Under the pieces are notes generated by a model. The model was not told where the DNA came from. It saw only the letters and a list, made by a program, of their open reading frames with translations, and did not search any database. A program made the position numbers and the translations under genes. From CAWBRT01 sp963832785 (GTDB taxonomy: Bacteria > Acidobacteriota > Terriglobia > Terriglobales > Acidobacteriaceae), in assembly GCA_963832785.1 (NCBI GenBank), contig CAWHVF010000008.1:124001-188000 (forward strand): 64,000 nt of DNA, read 5' to 3'. Shown here in pieces: positions 28,298 through 36,648 of this stretch (its first letter is position 1; each line of letters starts with the position of its first letter).

Positions 28298-29536
28298 ATG
28301 TCGCTAAGATGTAGTAACAGGCTAGCAGCAATCCCGCCGTCCGGCACCCTTGAGGTCGGGCGGCGGGTGCAGGCTCTCCGGCGCAAAGGAATCCAGGTCA
28401 TTAACCTGGCAGGTGGACGGCCGACGCCCGGTCCCGATTGTTTGTTCGGCGCGATTCAAGTTCCACCCGAGAGAAATGTCCTGGGGCATCCAGCCGGAGA
28501 ACTTGACTTTCGCCAGGCGATCGCGGCTAAGCTCCAGCGTGAGCAACAACTCGCGTTCGATCCCGAGACCGAGGTTGTAGCGACCATTGGGGCGAAACAG
28601 TCTGTCTATGCTTCACTCCTCTGTTTGATTGAGCCGGGCGAGGAAGTCCTAATCCTCGATCCATGCTGGGTGACCTATGGTCCTGCTATTCAGTTAGCCG
28701 GTGGGAGGCCCGTGCCTGTACCCCTTTGCCAGCCGGGGTACCGCCTGGAAGCTAAAGCACTGCACTCACGATTCACTACCTTGACGCGCGGCTTGATTCT
28801 GACCACCCCACACAATCCTACCTGTCGCGTTTTTGGACGCGATGAACTCGCCGCAGTCGCGAACTTTGCCATCGAGCACAACATTTGGGTGCTGGCCGAT
28901 GAGAGCTTCGACAAGTTCGTCTTTGATGGACGCCCCCACATCAGCCTGGCTAGTTTACCAGGCATGAAGGAGCGAACGCTCACCCTGCAAAGCTTCTCAA
29001 AGGCATACGCGCTGCCAGGTTGTCGTGTTGGTTACGTAGCAGGGCCAGCGAGCATTTGCCAAGCGATTGCGCGGTTCAATGAGCAGGTGATTTCGTGTGT
29101 AAGCCCAATCGCGCAGGAAATTGCGCTGCGAGCGCTGAGCGGCGAACCAGAATGGACGAAAAAGCTGCAACAGCAATACCAGGCCAAGCGGGACGTTGCC
29201 GTAGAGGGGCTGCTTAGGATCAACAAGGTCCGCTGCCCCGTTCCGGAAGGAACCTTTTATGCCTTTCCAGATATCACGGCGCTCGGCCGAAGCTCAAGTG
29301 AATTGACGAGATACCTGTTGGAAGAAGGCCGAATTGCCGTGACCGCGGGCAGCGTATTCGGCGCTGGCGGAGAGGGACACATTAGGGTGAACCTCGTCGG
29401 CCCCATTGAAACAATTAGAGAAGGGCTGGAGCGCATGCGCAGCTCTTCTGTAATGACAGACAAAAAGAGTCTCGGCCGGGCACAACAATTTGCATTGCAA
29501 TCCTGGGATGCACTGCCTAGAATGGTGCAACCCTAG
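28298..29536 (+). CDS. Class I/II PLP aminotransferase (AspC-like), copy 2
   Basis: 412 residues; same architecture and active-site residues as copy 1 (PHNPT Asn, Schiff-base Lys in 'SFSKAYALPG'). The last 28 residues after 'GLERMR' are unrelated to copy 1, because identity stops at 29433 and the frame runs on through new sequence before meeting a stop. Situated 17 bp after the CapA gene and 79 bp before the symporter, in one operon. Two aminotransferases of nearly identical C-terminal half but different N-terminal half may differ in the substrate-facing loop. Confidence 0.9.
   Translation: MSLRCSNRLAAIPPSGTLEVGRRVQALRRKGIQVINLAGGRPTPGPDCLFGAIQVPPERNVLGHPAGELDFRQAIAAKLQREQQLAFDPETEVVATIGAKQSVYASLLCLIEPGEEVLILDPCWVTYGPAIQLAGGRPVPVPLCQPGYRLEAKALHSRFTTLTRGLILTTPHNPTCRVFGRDELAAVANFAIEHNIWVLADESFDKFVFDGRPHISLASLPGMKERTLTLQSFSKAYALPGCRVGYVAGPASICQAIARFNEQVISCVSPIAQEIALRALSGEPEWTKKLQQQYQAKRDVAVEGLLRINKVRCPVPEGTFYAFPDITALGRSSSELTRYLLEEGRIAVTAGSVFGAGGEGHIRVNLVGPIETIREGLERMRSSSVMTDKKSLGRAQQFALQSWDALPRMVQP
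28805..29433 (+). repeat. 629-bp inverted repeat, right copy
   Basis: Partner of 23941-24569 in opposite orientation, about 4.2 kb away. Sharp loss of similarity at both borders points to gene conversion or a recent recombination rather than whole-gene duplication alone. Confidence 0.85.
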
Positions 29537-29615
29537 CCTGTGGACATCCGGCCCATTTAATTTCGCGTTCTACAGATTCGGGACAATAAACCCCTGTATC
29601 CCATAGGAGCAAAAA

Positions 29616-30881
29616 ATGGACCCCCTTACTACCCCACGCAAAAAAAGGCGCATTTCCATTGCGGCCCAAATGACTCTTGGACTCTTTCTCGGTGTTGCTT
29701 TTGGCCTGTTGGTGCCAGGGATGGCGAAACATTTTGCGCCCGCGGGTACGGCGTTCATTCAAGCGATTAAGGTGATCATTGTGCCGATGGTTTTCACGGT
29801 GATTACGCTTGGCGTCCATAACATGGGTCGGATGGCAAAACAGTTGGGGAAGATCACAACCGTAAGCCTGGTTTATTTTCTAACGGCGACGGTTGCCTCT
29901 ATTGTGATCGGGCTGGCGCTAAACGGGATTTTTCATCCGGGCTTAGGTACAAACATGAGCGGCATCGGAAAGCTGCCAGCGAATTTCAACACTACAATTG
30001 ACTGGTCAAAGTTCTTGCTGGACATGATTCCCTCCAATATTGTCGCCGCGATGGCCGGGACAAATCTGTTGCCTGTGCTGGTTTTTTCTGTCGCGCTTGG
30101 CTTGGCCTTATCTGCCATCGGTGAGCGGGCCGCGCCGATGGTCAATGTAATCGAGGCATTTATGACGGCCATTTTCAAAATAACGACATGGATTGTTGCA
30201 ATATGCCCATATGCTGTATTTGCCATCACTGCCTGGTTGTTTGCGACCCAGGGTAAGAAGACCATCTATTCCTTGATTAAGCTGTTGCTAGTGTCCTATA
30301 TAGGGTTGGTGACTATATTTATCATTCTGTGCATTCTTCTGCTTGCGTGTGGAGAGCGGCCGTTGAAGACCTTCAAGGCCGTTAGCGAGCCATTCCTGCT
30401 TGGAGTTGGCTCACGCGCATCGGAAGTGACATTGCCGATCCATTTGGAGAAGCTGTTCGAGATGGGCGTTCCCAAGGGATTTGCATCGGTGGTGTTGCCG
30501 CTGGGCTATGTATTCAATCGTGATGCCTCTATCATGTATTCCACTCTAGCAGTCGCGTTTGTGATAGACCTGTACCACATTCCAATCACTTGGCAAACCT
30601 TACTTTCAATCGTTATTTTGATGACCGTGATAAGCAAAGGCTCCCCCAACATGCCATCGGGGACTTTGGTCATTGTAGCGATGGTGTTATCGGCAATAGG
30701 CCTACCTATTGAGGGAGTTGCAGTCATCCTTGGCATTGATGCGTTTATCGACATGGGCCGGACCGGGCTTAATGTCTTCAGCAATACGGTGGCGATCAAA
30801 GTAATCATGAAAATATGCCATATCAAATATGAGCAGGTAGGAATTGCCACCTTGGCACACGCGGGAGACTCACAAATCTAG
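29616..30881 (+). CDS. Dicarboxylate/amino acid:cation symporter (DAACS), copy 2
   Basis: 421 residues, the same length as copy 1, inner membrane. 'MDPLTTPRKKRRISIAAQ' precedes helix 1. Motifs: 'GSRASEVTLPIHLEKL', NRDAS in place of NMDGT, 'GSPNMPSGTLVIVAM' and 'DMGRTGLNVFSNTVA'. ATG 29616 follows AGGAG. It shares most of its sequence with copy 1 but with substitutions throughout, so it is an older duplicate than the aminotransferase tract. Likely imports the product released by the exported asparaginase encoded next, or a related acid. Confidence 0.9.
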   Translation: MDPLTTPRKKRRISIAAQMTLGLFLGVAFGLLVPGMAKHFAPAGTAFIQAIKVIIVPMVFTVITLGVHNMGRMAKQLGKITTVSLVYFLTATVASIVIGLALNGIFHPGLGTNMSGIGKLPANFNTTIDWSKFLLDMIPSNIVAAMAGTNLLPVLVFSVALGLALSAIGERAAPMVNVIEAFMTAIFKITTWIVAICPYAVFAITAWLFATQGKKTIYSLIKLLLVSYIGLVTIFIILCILLLACGERPLKTFKAVSEPFLLGVGSRASEVTLPIHLEKLFEMGVPKGFASVVLPLGYVFNRDASIMYSTLAVAFVIDLYHIPITWQTLLSIVILMTVISKGSPNMPSGTLVIVAMVLSAIGLPIEGVAVILGIDAFIDMGRTGLNVFSNTVAIKVIMKICHIKYEQVGIATLAHAGDSQI

Positions 30882-31040
30882 CTGCGTGTGGCTAATTCAG
30901 ACAGCGCCGACAAGGGCGGCTTAAGGCCTATTTGCTTTAAAGACGCCACTTGTCACGGGGGGGATTAGAAACCGTTGGTATTCTTTTTGCTATTCTGCTG
31001 GTCTTAGCCAAACGGAAAAGTAGGGTATGAGGAGGCACAA

Positions 31041-32120
31041 ATGCAATTGATGACTTCGTCTATCACTGTTAGAAATGCTGTCGTTGTCCTGGCATTTGCC
31101 ATGCTACTTCCCGGGTCATTGTCTGCGCAGTCAAGAAAACCACATATAGTGGTCGTCGGAACAGGCGGGACTATTGCTGAGAGCGGAAAGTCCACGACAG
31201 CCACCGATTACAAGCCTGGCGCTGTGAAAGTTGATCAGCTTGTGGTCGCTGTTCCTGAGATTGGCCGTATCGCGGACGTCAGTTCGGAGCAGATCTTCAA
31301 TATTGGCAGCAGGAACATGACTGACGACCTGATGCTTAAACTGGCGCGCCGGGTAAACCAATTGTTGAAAGAACCAGGGGTGGATGGCATAGTCGTGACA
31401 CATGGGACAGATACTCTGGAGGAATCGGCTTATTTTTTAAACTTAACGGTCAAGAGTAACAAACCCATTGTCTTTACCGGGGCGATGCGACAAAGTACAG
31501 CGATCAGCGCCGATGGGCCGATGAACCTATACGATGCGGTGTTGGTGGCCTCGTCCCCGGTAGCATCTGGCAAGGGCGTGCTGGTTGTGCTAAACGATGA
31601 AATTCATACGGCTCGGGACGTGCAGAAGACCAACACCTTCAAAACCGACACCTTTCGTTCGGCGTTCGGTCCTTTAGGCTATGTTGTCGAGAATCGTGTG
31701 ATCTTTTACCGTTTACCCGCCCGCCCGCATACGATGGATACCGAGTTCGATATTGACAAAATAGTAGCTTTACCACAAGTGGATATCGTGTACGGGCATA
31801 GCAATGTAAGCCGGGCAGCATATGATGCGTTTGTTAAGGCCGGGGCGAAGGCCATCGTCAATGCCGGAACGGGGAACGCAAACATCCACGATGACGTGCT
31901 GCCGGCTATCGCTGACGCTCGGGCCGCTGGAGTATTTGTGGTGCGGACCTCACGGGTTGGCAGCGGCTCGGCGTTCCGTGCGGATTTCAAAGGTGACCTG
32001 GTAAACGGATGGATAGCGGTTGACGACCAGAATCCTCAAAAAGCGCGCCTCTTAATGGCACTTGCACTCACGCGGACACATAACATCGATGCGATTCGGC
32101 AGATGTTCATGAAGTATTGA
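31041..32120 (+). CDS. ansB: Type II L-asparaginase/glutaminase, exported
   Basis: 359 residues with a signal peptide (hydrophobic 12-29, cleavage after SAQ at 30), so periplasmic. The mature protein starts with the first catalytic Thr motif 'VVVGTGGTIAESGKS' (Thr 44) and has the second, 'VVTHGTDTLEESAYF', plus 'TGAMR'. Hydrolyses asparagine, perhaps glutamine, to the acid plus ammonia. Start ATG 31041 follows GAGGAGGC. It is 159 bp downstream of the symporter, which could take up the aspartate or glutamate formed. A decayed second asparaginase start follows at 32171. Confidence 0.92.
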   Translation: MQLMTSSITVRNAVVVLAFAMLLPGSLSAQSRKPHIVVVGTGGTIAESGKSTTATDYKPGAVKVDQLVVAVPEIGRIADVSSEQIFNIGSRNMTDDLMLKLARRVNQLLKEPGVDGIVVTHGTDTLEESAYFLNLTVKSNKPIVFTGAMRQSTAISADGPMNLYDAVLVASSPVASGKGVLVVLNDEIHTARDVQKTNTFKTDTFRSAFGPLGYVVENRVIFYRLPARPHTMDTEFDIDKIVALPQVDIVYGHSNVSRAAYDAFVKAGAKAIVNAGTGNANIHDDVLPAIADARAAGVFVVRTSRVGSGSAFRADFKGDLVNGWIAVDDQNPQKARLLMALALTRTHNIDAIRQMFMKY

Positions 32121-32170
32121 CTACCACACCCCCGATGGCATTGCTGCTTGTGGGGGAAGGAGGAGACAGC

Positions 32171-32310
32171 ATGCGGAACCAAGGCTTACTGATAAGAGGG
32201 TTGGTTTGAGTTGCCGTGCTATCTGCCCAGGTGGCGTTGGCAGCCGGCCAGCTTCCAAACATTAAGATCCTTGCAACGGGCGGTACCATTGCTGGGGCGG
32301 CTAGCATAGA
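32171..32310 (+). pseudogene. Second asparaginase, N-terminal remnant
   Basis: An ATG at 32171 preceded by GGAGGAG opens a signal-like start interrupted by a TGA after codon 12. In the same frame follow 'VLSAQVALAAG', 'LPNIKILATGGTIAGAA', the catalytic Thr motif of type II asparaginases, then similarity ends. Only about 45 codons remain. It is not a repeat of the intact gene's sequence, so it stems from a separate paralogue. 32311-32488 holds nothing else recognisable. Confidence 0.75.
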
Positions 32311-32488
32311 ACCTCCGGGCCATCAAGGCTGTCCCTGAGGTCGTGACTCCGGATGCACGGCGGGCATCGCATGTGTCAGGCACACATGGCTTCAGGACAA
32401 TAGTTGTCCTTTGATTCACTTTGTCCGGTCTGTAAACCCGGCGAGTATCAAATCTTTATCCTGCCCTTTCAGCATGGTTGGTCGAGCG

Positions 32489-33667
32489 TTACTCGCAACG
32501 ACCGCCCCGCGCTACGGTCGCTGCACGCCGCATCTTCGGGTATCTGTGCTTAATAATGTTGACCAATTGATCGATTTCATCAGTTGTATTAAACATTCCA
32601 AAGGAAACGCGGATGCAGCCGCGCACGGCTGAGACACGTACATTGTTTTTAGAGAAATATGCGAGCCATTCATTAGCCGGTAGGTCAAGTACGTAGATGT
32701 GCGAGCGATGTTCCCTTCCACGTGGTCCCACCAGGTTGATACCGATTTCATCGATACGCTCGATAAGATAGTCCCCGAGATCGAGAACGTGTCTTTCGAT
32801 GTTCTCCACCCCGACCTTCTCAATAAACTCAAGCGCAGCTGAAAGCGCGTACATGGCCGGGAGATTGTAGTTACCAATTTCAAATCGTCTGGCCCCGGGT
32901 TTGAGGCAAATATGATCGGGGGGCGCGATGAGATTTGCTGGCGCCTCTGCCAAGCTAGCAGCCGCCAAATACACGGGCTCCAGATCCAGGGTCTTATCGC
33001 AGTATAAGAAGCCAAGACCTTGTGGTACGAGCAGACCCTTGTGCGAGCCGGAGGCGAGTAGGGAGACTCCCAGTGTTCTAACATTCACCGGCAGGATACC
33101 AATAGATTGGATGACATCGGCCACAAGATAAACATTGCGCGCCCGGCAAAGACGGGAAACATCGGCGACATCAAACCTATGCCCGGCGTGAGAAGTGACA
33201 TGCGAAAGAGAAATGGCTCGCGTTCTTTCGTTAATACTACTCTCGAATGATTGCGCGTTGACCACTTCCGTTATTGGAACAAAACGAACTTCAACTCCCT
33301 TGCGGAGCAGGCGCAGAAATGCATAGGTATTGTTCGGATGGTCGCCCTGGACCATTACGATATTATCGCCACTCTTGAGTGGGAGAGCATTAGCAGCGAT
33401 GTTCAGGCCTTCGGACGTATTCTTGGTAAATGCGATCTCGGAGACATCTGCGCCGAGGAGCGCTGCGATCCGCGCACGAACCTGCTCAACTCGGTCAAGC
33501 CACACGGACTTTGGTCCCGCAGTCGTAAACGCTTCGGCCAGGAATTTTTCAAAACCCTCTTTCACACTGGCTGAAAGCGGCGCTTGATGAGCCGAATCGA
33601 AATACAACATTGTCTTAGTAACCGGAAACTCTCGTCGAATTGCGTCAACATCGAAGTGTTGTGTCAT
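32489..33667 (-). CDS. Class V aminotransferase-like PLP enzyme, paralogue B
   Basis: 392 residues, start ATG 33667. It aligns end to end with paralogue A (19419-20600): 'FDVDAIRREFPVTKTMLYF', 'AFTKNTSEGLNIAA', 'QGDHPNN', Asp 184, Lys 210 in 'SGSHKGLLVPQGLGF' and 'PGARRFEIGNYN'. The first active-site Gln region reads DVIQ instead of DAVQ. It converges with the asparaginase arm. The 14-kb separation, same strand, makes the pair direct repeats that could recombine and delete the cluster. Confidence 0.87.
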   Translation of the reverse strand: MTQHFDVDAIRREFPVTKTMLYFDSAHQAPLSASVKEGFEKFLAEAFTTAGPKSVWLDRVEQVRARIAALLGADVSEIAFTKNTSEGLNIAANALPLKSGDNIVMVQGDHPNNTYAFLRLLRKGVEVRFVPITEVVNAQSFESSINERTRAISLSHVTSHAGHRFDVADVSRLCRARNVYLVADVIQSIGILPVNVRTLGVSLLASGSHKGLLVPQGLGFLYCDKTLDLEPVYLAAASLAEAPANLIAPPDHICLKPGARRFEIGNYNLPAMYALSAALEFIEKVGVENIERHVLDLGDYLIERIDEIGINLVGPRGREHRSHIYVLDLPANEWLAYFSKNNVRVSAVRGCIRVSFGMFNTTDEIDQLVNIIKHRYPKMRRAATVARGGRCE

Positions 33668-33833
33668 ATAGCGTCTCCAATCAGCTCCTTGCTTTTCCGT
33701 TTAAATGGGGACATCGCTTATAAAGCCGGTTGCACAACGGGCCAATTATGCAATAACTGGCAAGCTGTCACGAGCATCCGAGAGCATTGATACTTGGAAA
33801 GTAGTAATAAATAGCGTTGCCATTCGGAAGCGT

Positions 33834-34241
33834 TCATTCCGGTGCAATCATGCTTTGCAGAGAAGCTCCTGCCGGCGTTGCTTTTAGCTCACCTTCGTCC
33901 AGTATCGCAGGCATTTCAGATTTAATAAGAGAAGTGTACTTCAACCCCGTTGCCGTAAACAGTACTGCTACCCGGTCACTTTCGCGTATAGATCCTTGCT
34001 GCCGGAGTTTGACGGCCGCAGCTACAGTCGTTGCCCCTTCAGGGCTGCAGAAAACTCCGGCGGTTTTAGCGGCTTGGTCCCACGCCTCCAATGTTGTCAT
34101 TCCTTCGCCAAGGGTCACAATATTGCGATCATCGTGTACGGGAAGTATGTCCTTGTACCGCCAGAGGCTAGCCGTTTGTCGGCGGAAGACATCGGGTGAC
34201 ATTTTTTCTTTCGCCGCTTTTAGATCGTAGCAGGCAAACAA
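33834..34241 (-). pseudogene. Threonine-synthase-like PLP gene with large internal deletion
   Basis: The first 50 or so residues ('DLKAAKEKMSPDVFRRQ', 'RYKDILPVHDDRNIVTLGEGMT') match the N-terminus of ThrC-like enzymes. The next codons jump to the C-terminal region ('GVFCSPEGATTVAAAVKLR', 'TATGLKYTSL'). The whole middle, including the Schiff-base Lys, is gone with the frame kept. The product cannot be active. 34242-34506 shows no gene. Confidence 0.8.
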
Positions 34242-34506
34242 ACCTTTCCATAGCTACATGTTCCTATCAATTGTGCTTGAGGATACATGGCCCCACACGC
34301 GGTGCATTCCAAATAGCTAAAGTAACTCATTTAGGTACCTACTGTCGCAATTTACTGCAGATTTCAGATCTACTCGCTCTCGGAAAATCTGGTCAGTAAC
34401 GGTCATTAACGAGAAAATAGTTACGCACCACGATTCTACGACATAGAAGATTTCAGTGTTCGAGCTTCACTCTACAAGAGTCAATGACCTGGAGATTGCC
34501 AACCGG

Positions 34507-35397
34507 CTACTTTGTAGCCTTTGCGCGTGACACATACTTCAGTTGAGCGGTGAGAGCCTCAGCCTGGGGGCCGGGTAGATACTTTTGTCTTAGCGATACC
34601 AAAGCGGGTCCAAACTCGGCTTCTATCCGAGGACCGAACCGCTCAAAGATCTCGGCCAGATAAATTTCGTGCCGGATCAGGCTTTCCGCTAAGTTGACCA
34701 CCGGCAGATTGCGTGTGTACGCTCCGAAACCACCTTCCACCATGTTGACTGTCAGCGCTTCGCGGAAATCGGTGGCCACTGTAACTAACGTATGGGCAAG
34801 ACCCACCTCCATGCCGCTGCCCTCGTGCATGTAAACTCGGCTAGGGGGCTTGAGACAATAGGTCTTAAATTTGGCAGGATCCCCGAATAAAATCAGGATT
34901 ACCTGCACACCGCGTGCAGCTGTCCGCACAATCGTAGCTCGGTGCTCCTCTATGATCCCACTATGCGCCTTAATCCAGACATGGCTTTGTGACGTATCGA
35001 TCATGTTATCGATTTTGGCGCAAATAGTCTCAGCGCCGCGCAACGACCAAACATACTCTTGCCCCGACCGGTGCCCTAAGCGGGACAACTTGCTGGCGAC
35101 CCGATGGCACTTGGAGTCCACGTCCTGTAGCACCCGCGCGAACAGCACCTCCGGCTGGATCGGCACGTAGCGCACCGGGTTCTCCGTTACCGGCTGTACG
35201 GCACCCTTCTTCGTCAGGTTCTCCAGAGCGGCATAGACATTGGGACGCGGCAGCCCACTGTCCTTACCGACTTGGTAGGCTGTTGCCGGGCTGTCTTGCA
35301 ACAGCGACAGATAGGCCTGTGCTTCGTAATCAGTAAAACCGAGAGCGCGCAGATCGTTGATAATTTCGACGGCTAATTTGTGCTGGTCGTGAGGCAT
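34507..35397 (-). CDS. TrmB-family transcriptional regulator
   Basis: 296 residues. N-terminal winged HTH (about residues 10-75: 'LGFTDYEAQAYLSLLQ' and 'SGLPRPNVYAALENLTKKG') followed by a PLD-like/TrmB effector region ('GAETICAKIDNMIDTSQSHVWI'). TrmB proteins are common in Archaea and sparser in Bacteria, where they sense small molecules. Its start is 9 bp from the stop of the PrpF-like gene, so it is the last gene of a PrpD-PrpF-regulator operon and probably controls that operon, possibly the mirror cluster as well. Confidence 0.85.
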   Translation of the reverse strand: MPHDQHKLAVEIINDLRALGFTDYEAQAYLSLLQDSPATAYQVGKDSGLPRPNVYAALENLTKKGAVQPVTENPVRYVPIQPEVLFARVLQDVDSKCHRVASKLSRLGHRSGQEYVWSLRGAETICAKIDNMIDTSQSHVWIKAHSGIIEEHRATIVRTAARGVQVILILFGDPAKFKTYCLKPPSRVYMHEGSGMEVGLAHTLVTVATDFREALTVNMVEGGFGAYTRNLPVVNLAESLIRHEIYLAEIFERFGPRIEAEFGPALVSLRQKYLPGPQAEALTAQLKYVSRAKATK

Positions 35398-35406
35398 GTT
35401 GCTGGC

Positions 35407-36648
35407 TCAGTCTGCCGGCGGCTTGGTGCCGGAGATCTTGGCTATAGGAAGGAGTGCTCGAATCCGCGCCTCCGGTGCGAATAGCGTTCCGGCCATGATC
35501 AACCGCGCCGTGCGCTCGATCTCGGCACTCCGAATGATCAGATCGCCACCGTCGGCGCAAGCAATGCGTGCCGCTACCTGCAACACGCCGCCAGGGTGGC
35601 CGAGACGTAGTTTCTCAAATTGTCGCACTACAGCGCATTGCGCCACTACCGAACCCGTGATAGCGGCTGCTACCGCTGTACACACAGAACCCGTTACGGC
35701 CAGAGTCTTGTGCGGCCGCTGCATTGCCATCTGCCGGACGCAAACATCCATGTCTGCAGCATGCACCCTGCCACCTTCAGGCAACGAGTAATCCTGTGGT
35801 GACGATACCATGATGACTCGCGGCACATTTGGACTCGATGTCTTCGCCGCCTCCGGGCTCGAAACCAATCCTAATACCGTTGCGGCCCAACCACGCACGA
35901 GTTCCAGGCGCTGCTGCAGATCCTGATTTGCCCCGATCTCGGCCGGGCTCTCGCAGCCTTGGGCACCAACGTCAGCCGCAGATACGAAGACAAACGGTGT
36001 GGCTGCATCTACGAGCGAGACCTGTACGCGTCTCCCAGCGACTTCAATCTCTTGACGCACGCACCCGGTGGGCAACAACTTGCCAGAGAAAGCACCCGCA
36101 CAATTGCCGAAATCAAGGCCGATCCGTGCCCCAGAACCCGGAACGCCTGGAATAGTGCAATCGCCTTCTATTGCTGGAGCACTGTCAATTACAGGGATAC
36201 GTGCTTTAACTACTTGCCCAGTGTTCGTGGTATAGATTCGTATCACTGTCTCCGGCTCGACCGCTCGAACCAGTCCACGTAATATGGCAAACGGACCGAC
36301 AGCGGCCAGCATGTTACCGCAGTTCCCGCCTACCCCGATCTGCGCCGCAGGAATCTCGATTTGTACGAAGGTATATTCGACATCGGCGTCTGGACGCGCT
36401 GACGGCGTGACAATGGCCGCCTTGCTAGTGAGCGCATCGGCGCCGCCAATTCCGTCAATTTGGCGAAGATCCGGAGAGCCATAGGCTGCCAATAGGACAG
36501 CCGCCCGCTCACGCGGGTCAGTGGGCAGATCGTCGCCCAAAAAGACCCCCCCGCGGCTTGAGCCGCCCCGCATGAAGAGGCAGGGTATGGCCCGCTGCCG
36601 CGGATAGGTTATTCCAACCTCAGACTGTGCGAAGAGTTGGCTTGCCAT
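35407..36648 (-). CDS. PrpF-family isomerase (2-methylaconitate/oxalomesaconate type)
   Basis: 413 residues, diaminopimelate-epimerase-like fold. Signature 'PCLFMRGGSSRGGVFLGDDLP' region, 'DGIGGADALTSKAAIV', 'GVGGNCGNMLAAVGPFAI' with the active-site Cys, and 'GHPGGVLQVAA'. Known members isomerise trans-aconitate, 2-methylaconitate or 4-oxalomesaconate. Its ORF overlaps the end of the upstream PrpD-like gene by 29 bp and is followed by the TrmB regulator. A PrpD plus PrpF pair implies handling of a tricarboxylate-like or methylated analogue. The exact substrate cannot be told. Confidence 0.87.
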   Translation of the reverse strand: MASQLFAQSEVGITYPRQRAIPCLFMRGGSSRGGVFLGDDLPTDPRERAAVLLAAYGSPDLRQIDGIGGADALTSKAAIVTPSARPDADVEYTFVQIEIPAAQIGVGGNCGNMLAAVGPFAILRGLVRAVEPETVIRIYTTNTGQVVKARIPVIDSAPAIEGDCTIPGVPGSGARIGLDFGNCAGAFSGKLLPTGCVRQEIEVAGRRVQVSLVDAATPFVFVSAADVGAQGCESPAEIGANQDLQQRLELVRGWAATVLGLVSSPEAAKTSSPNVPRVIMVSSPQDYSLPEGGRVHAADMDVCVRQMAMQRPHKTLAVTGSVCTAVAAAITGSVVAQCAVVRQFEKLRLGHPGGVLQVAARIACADGGDLIIRSAEIERTARLIMAGTLFAPEARIRALLPIAKISGTKPPAD

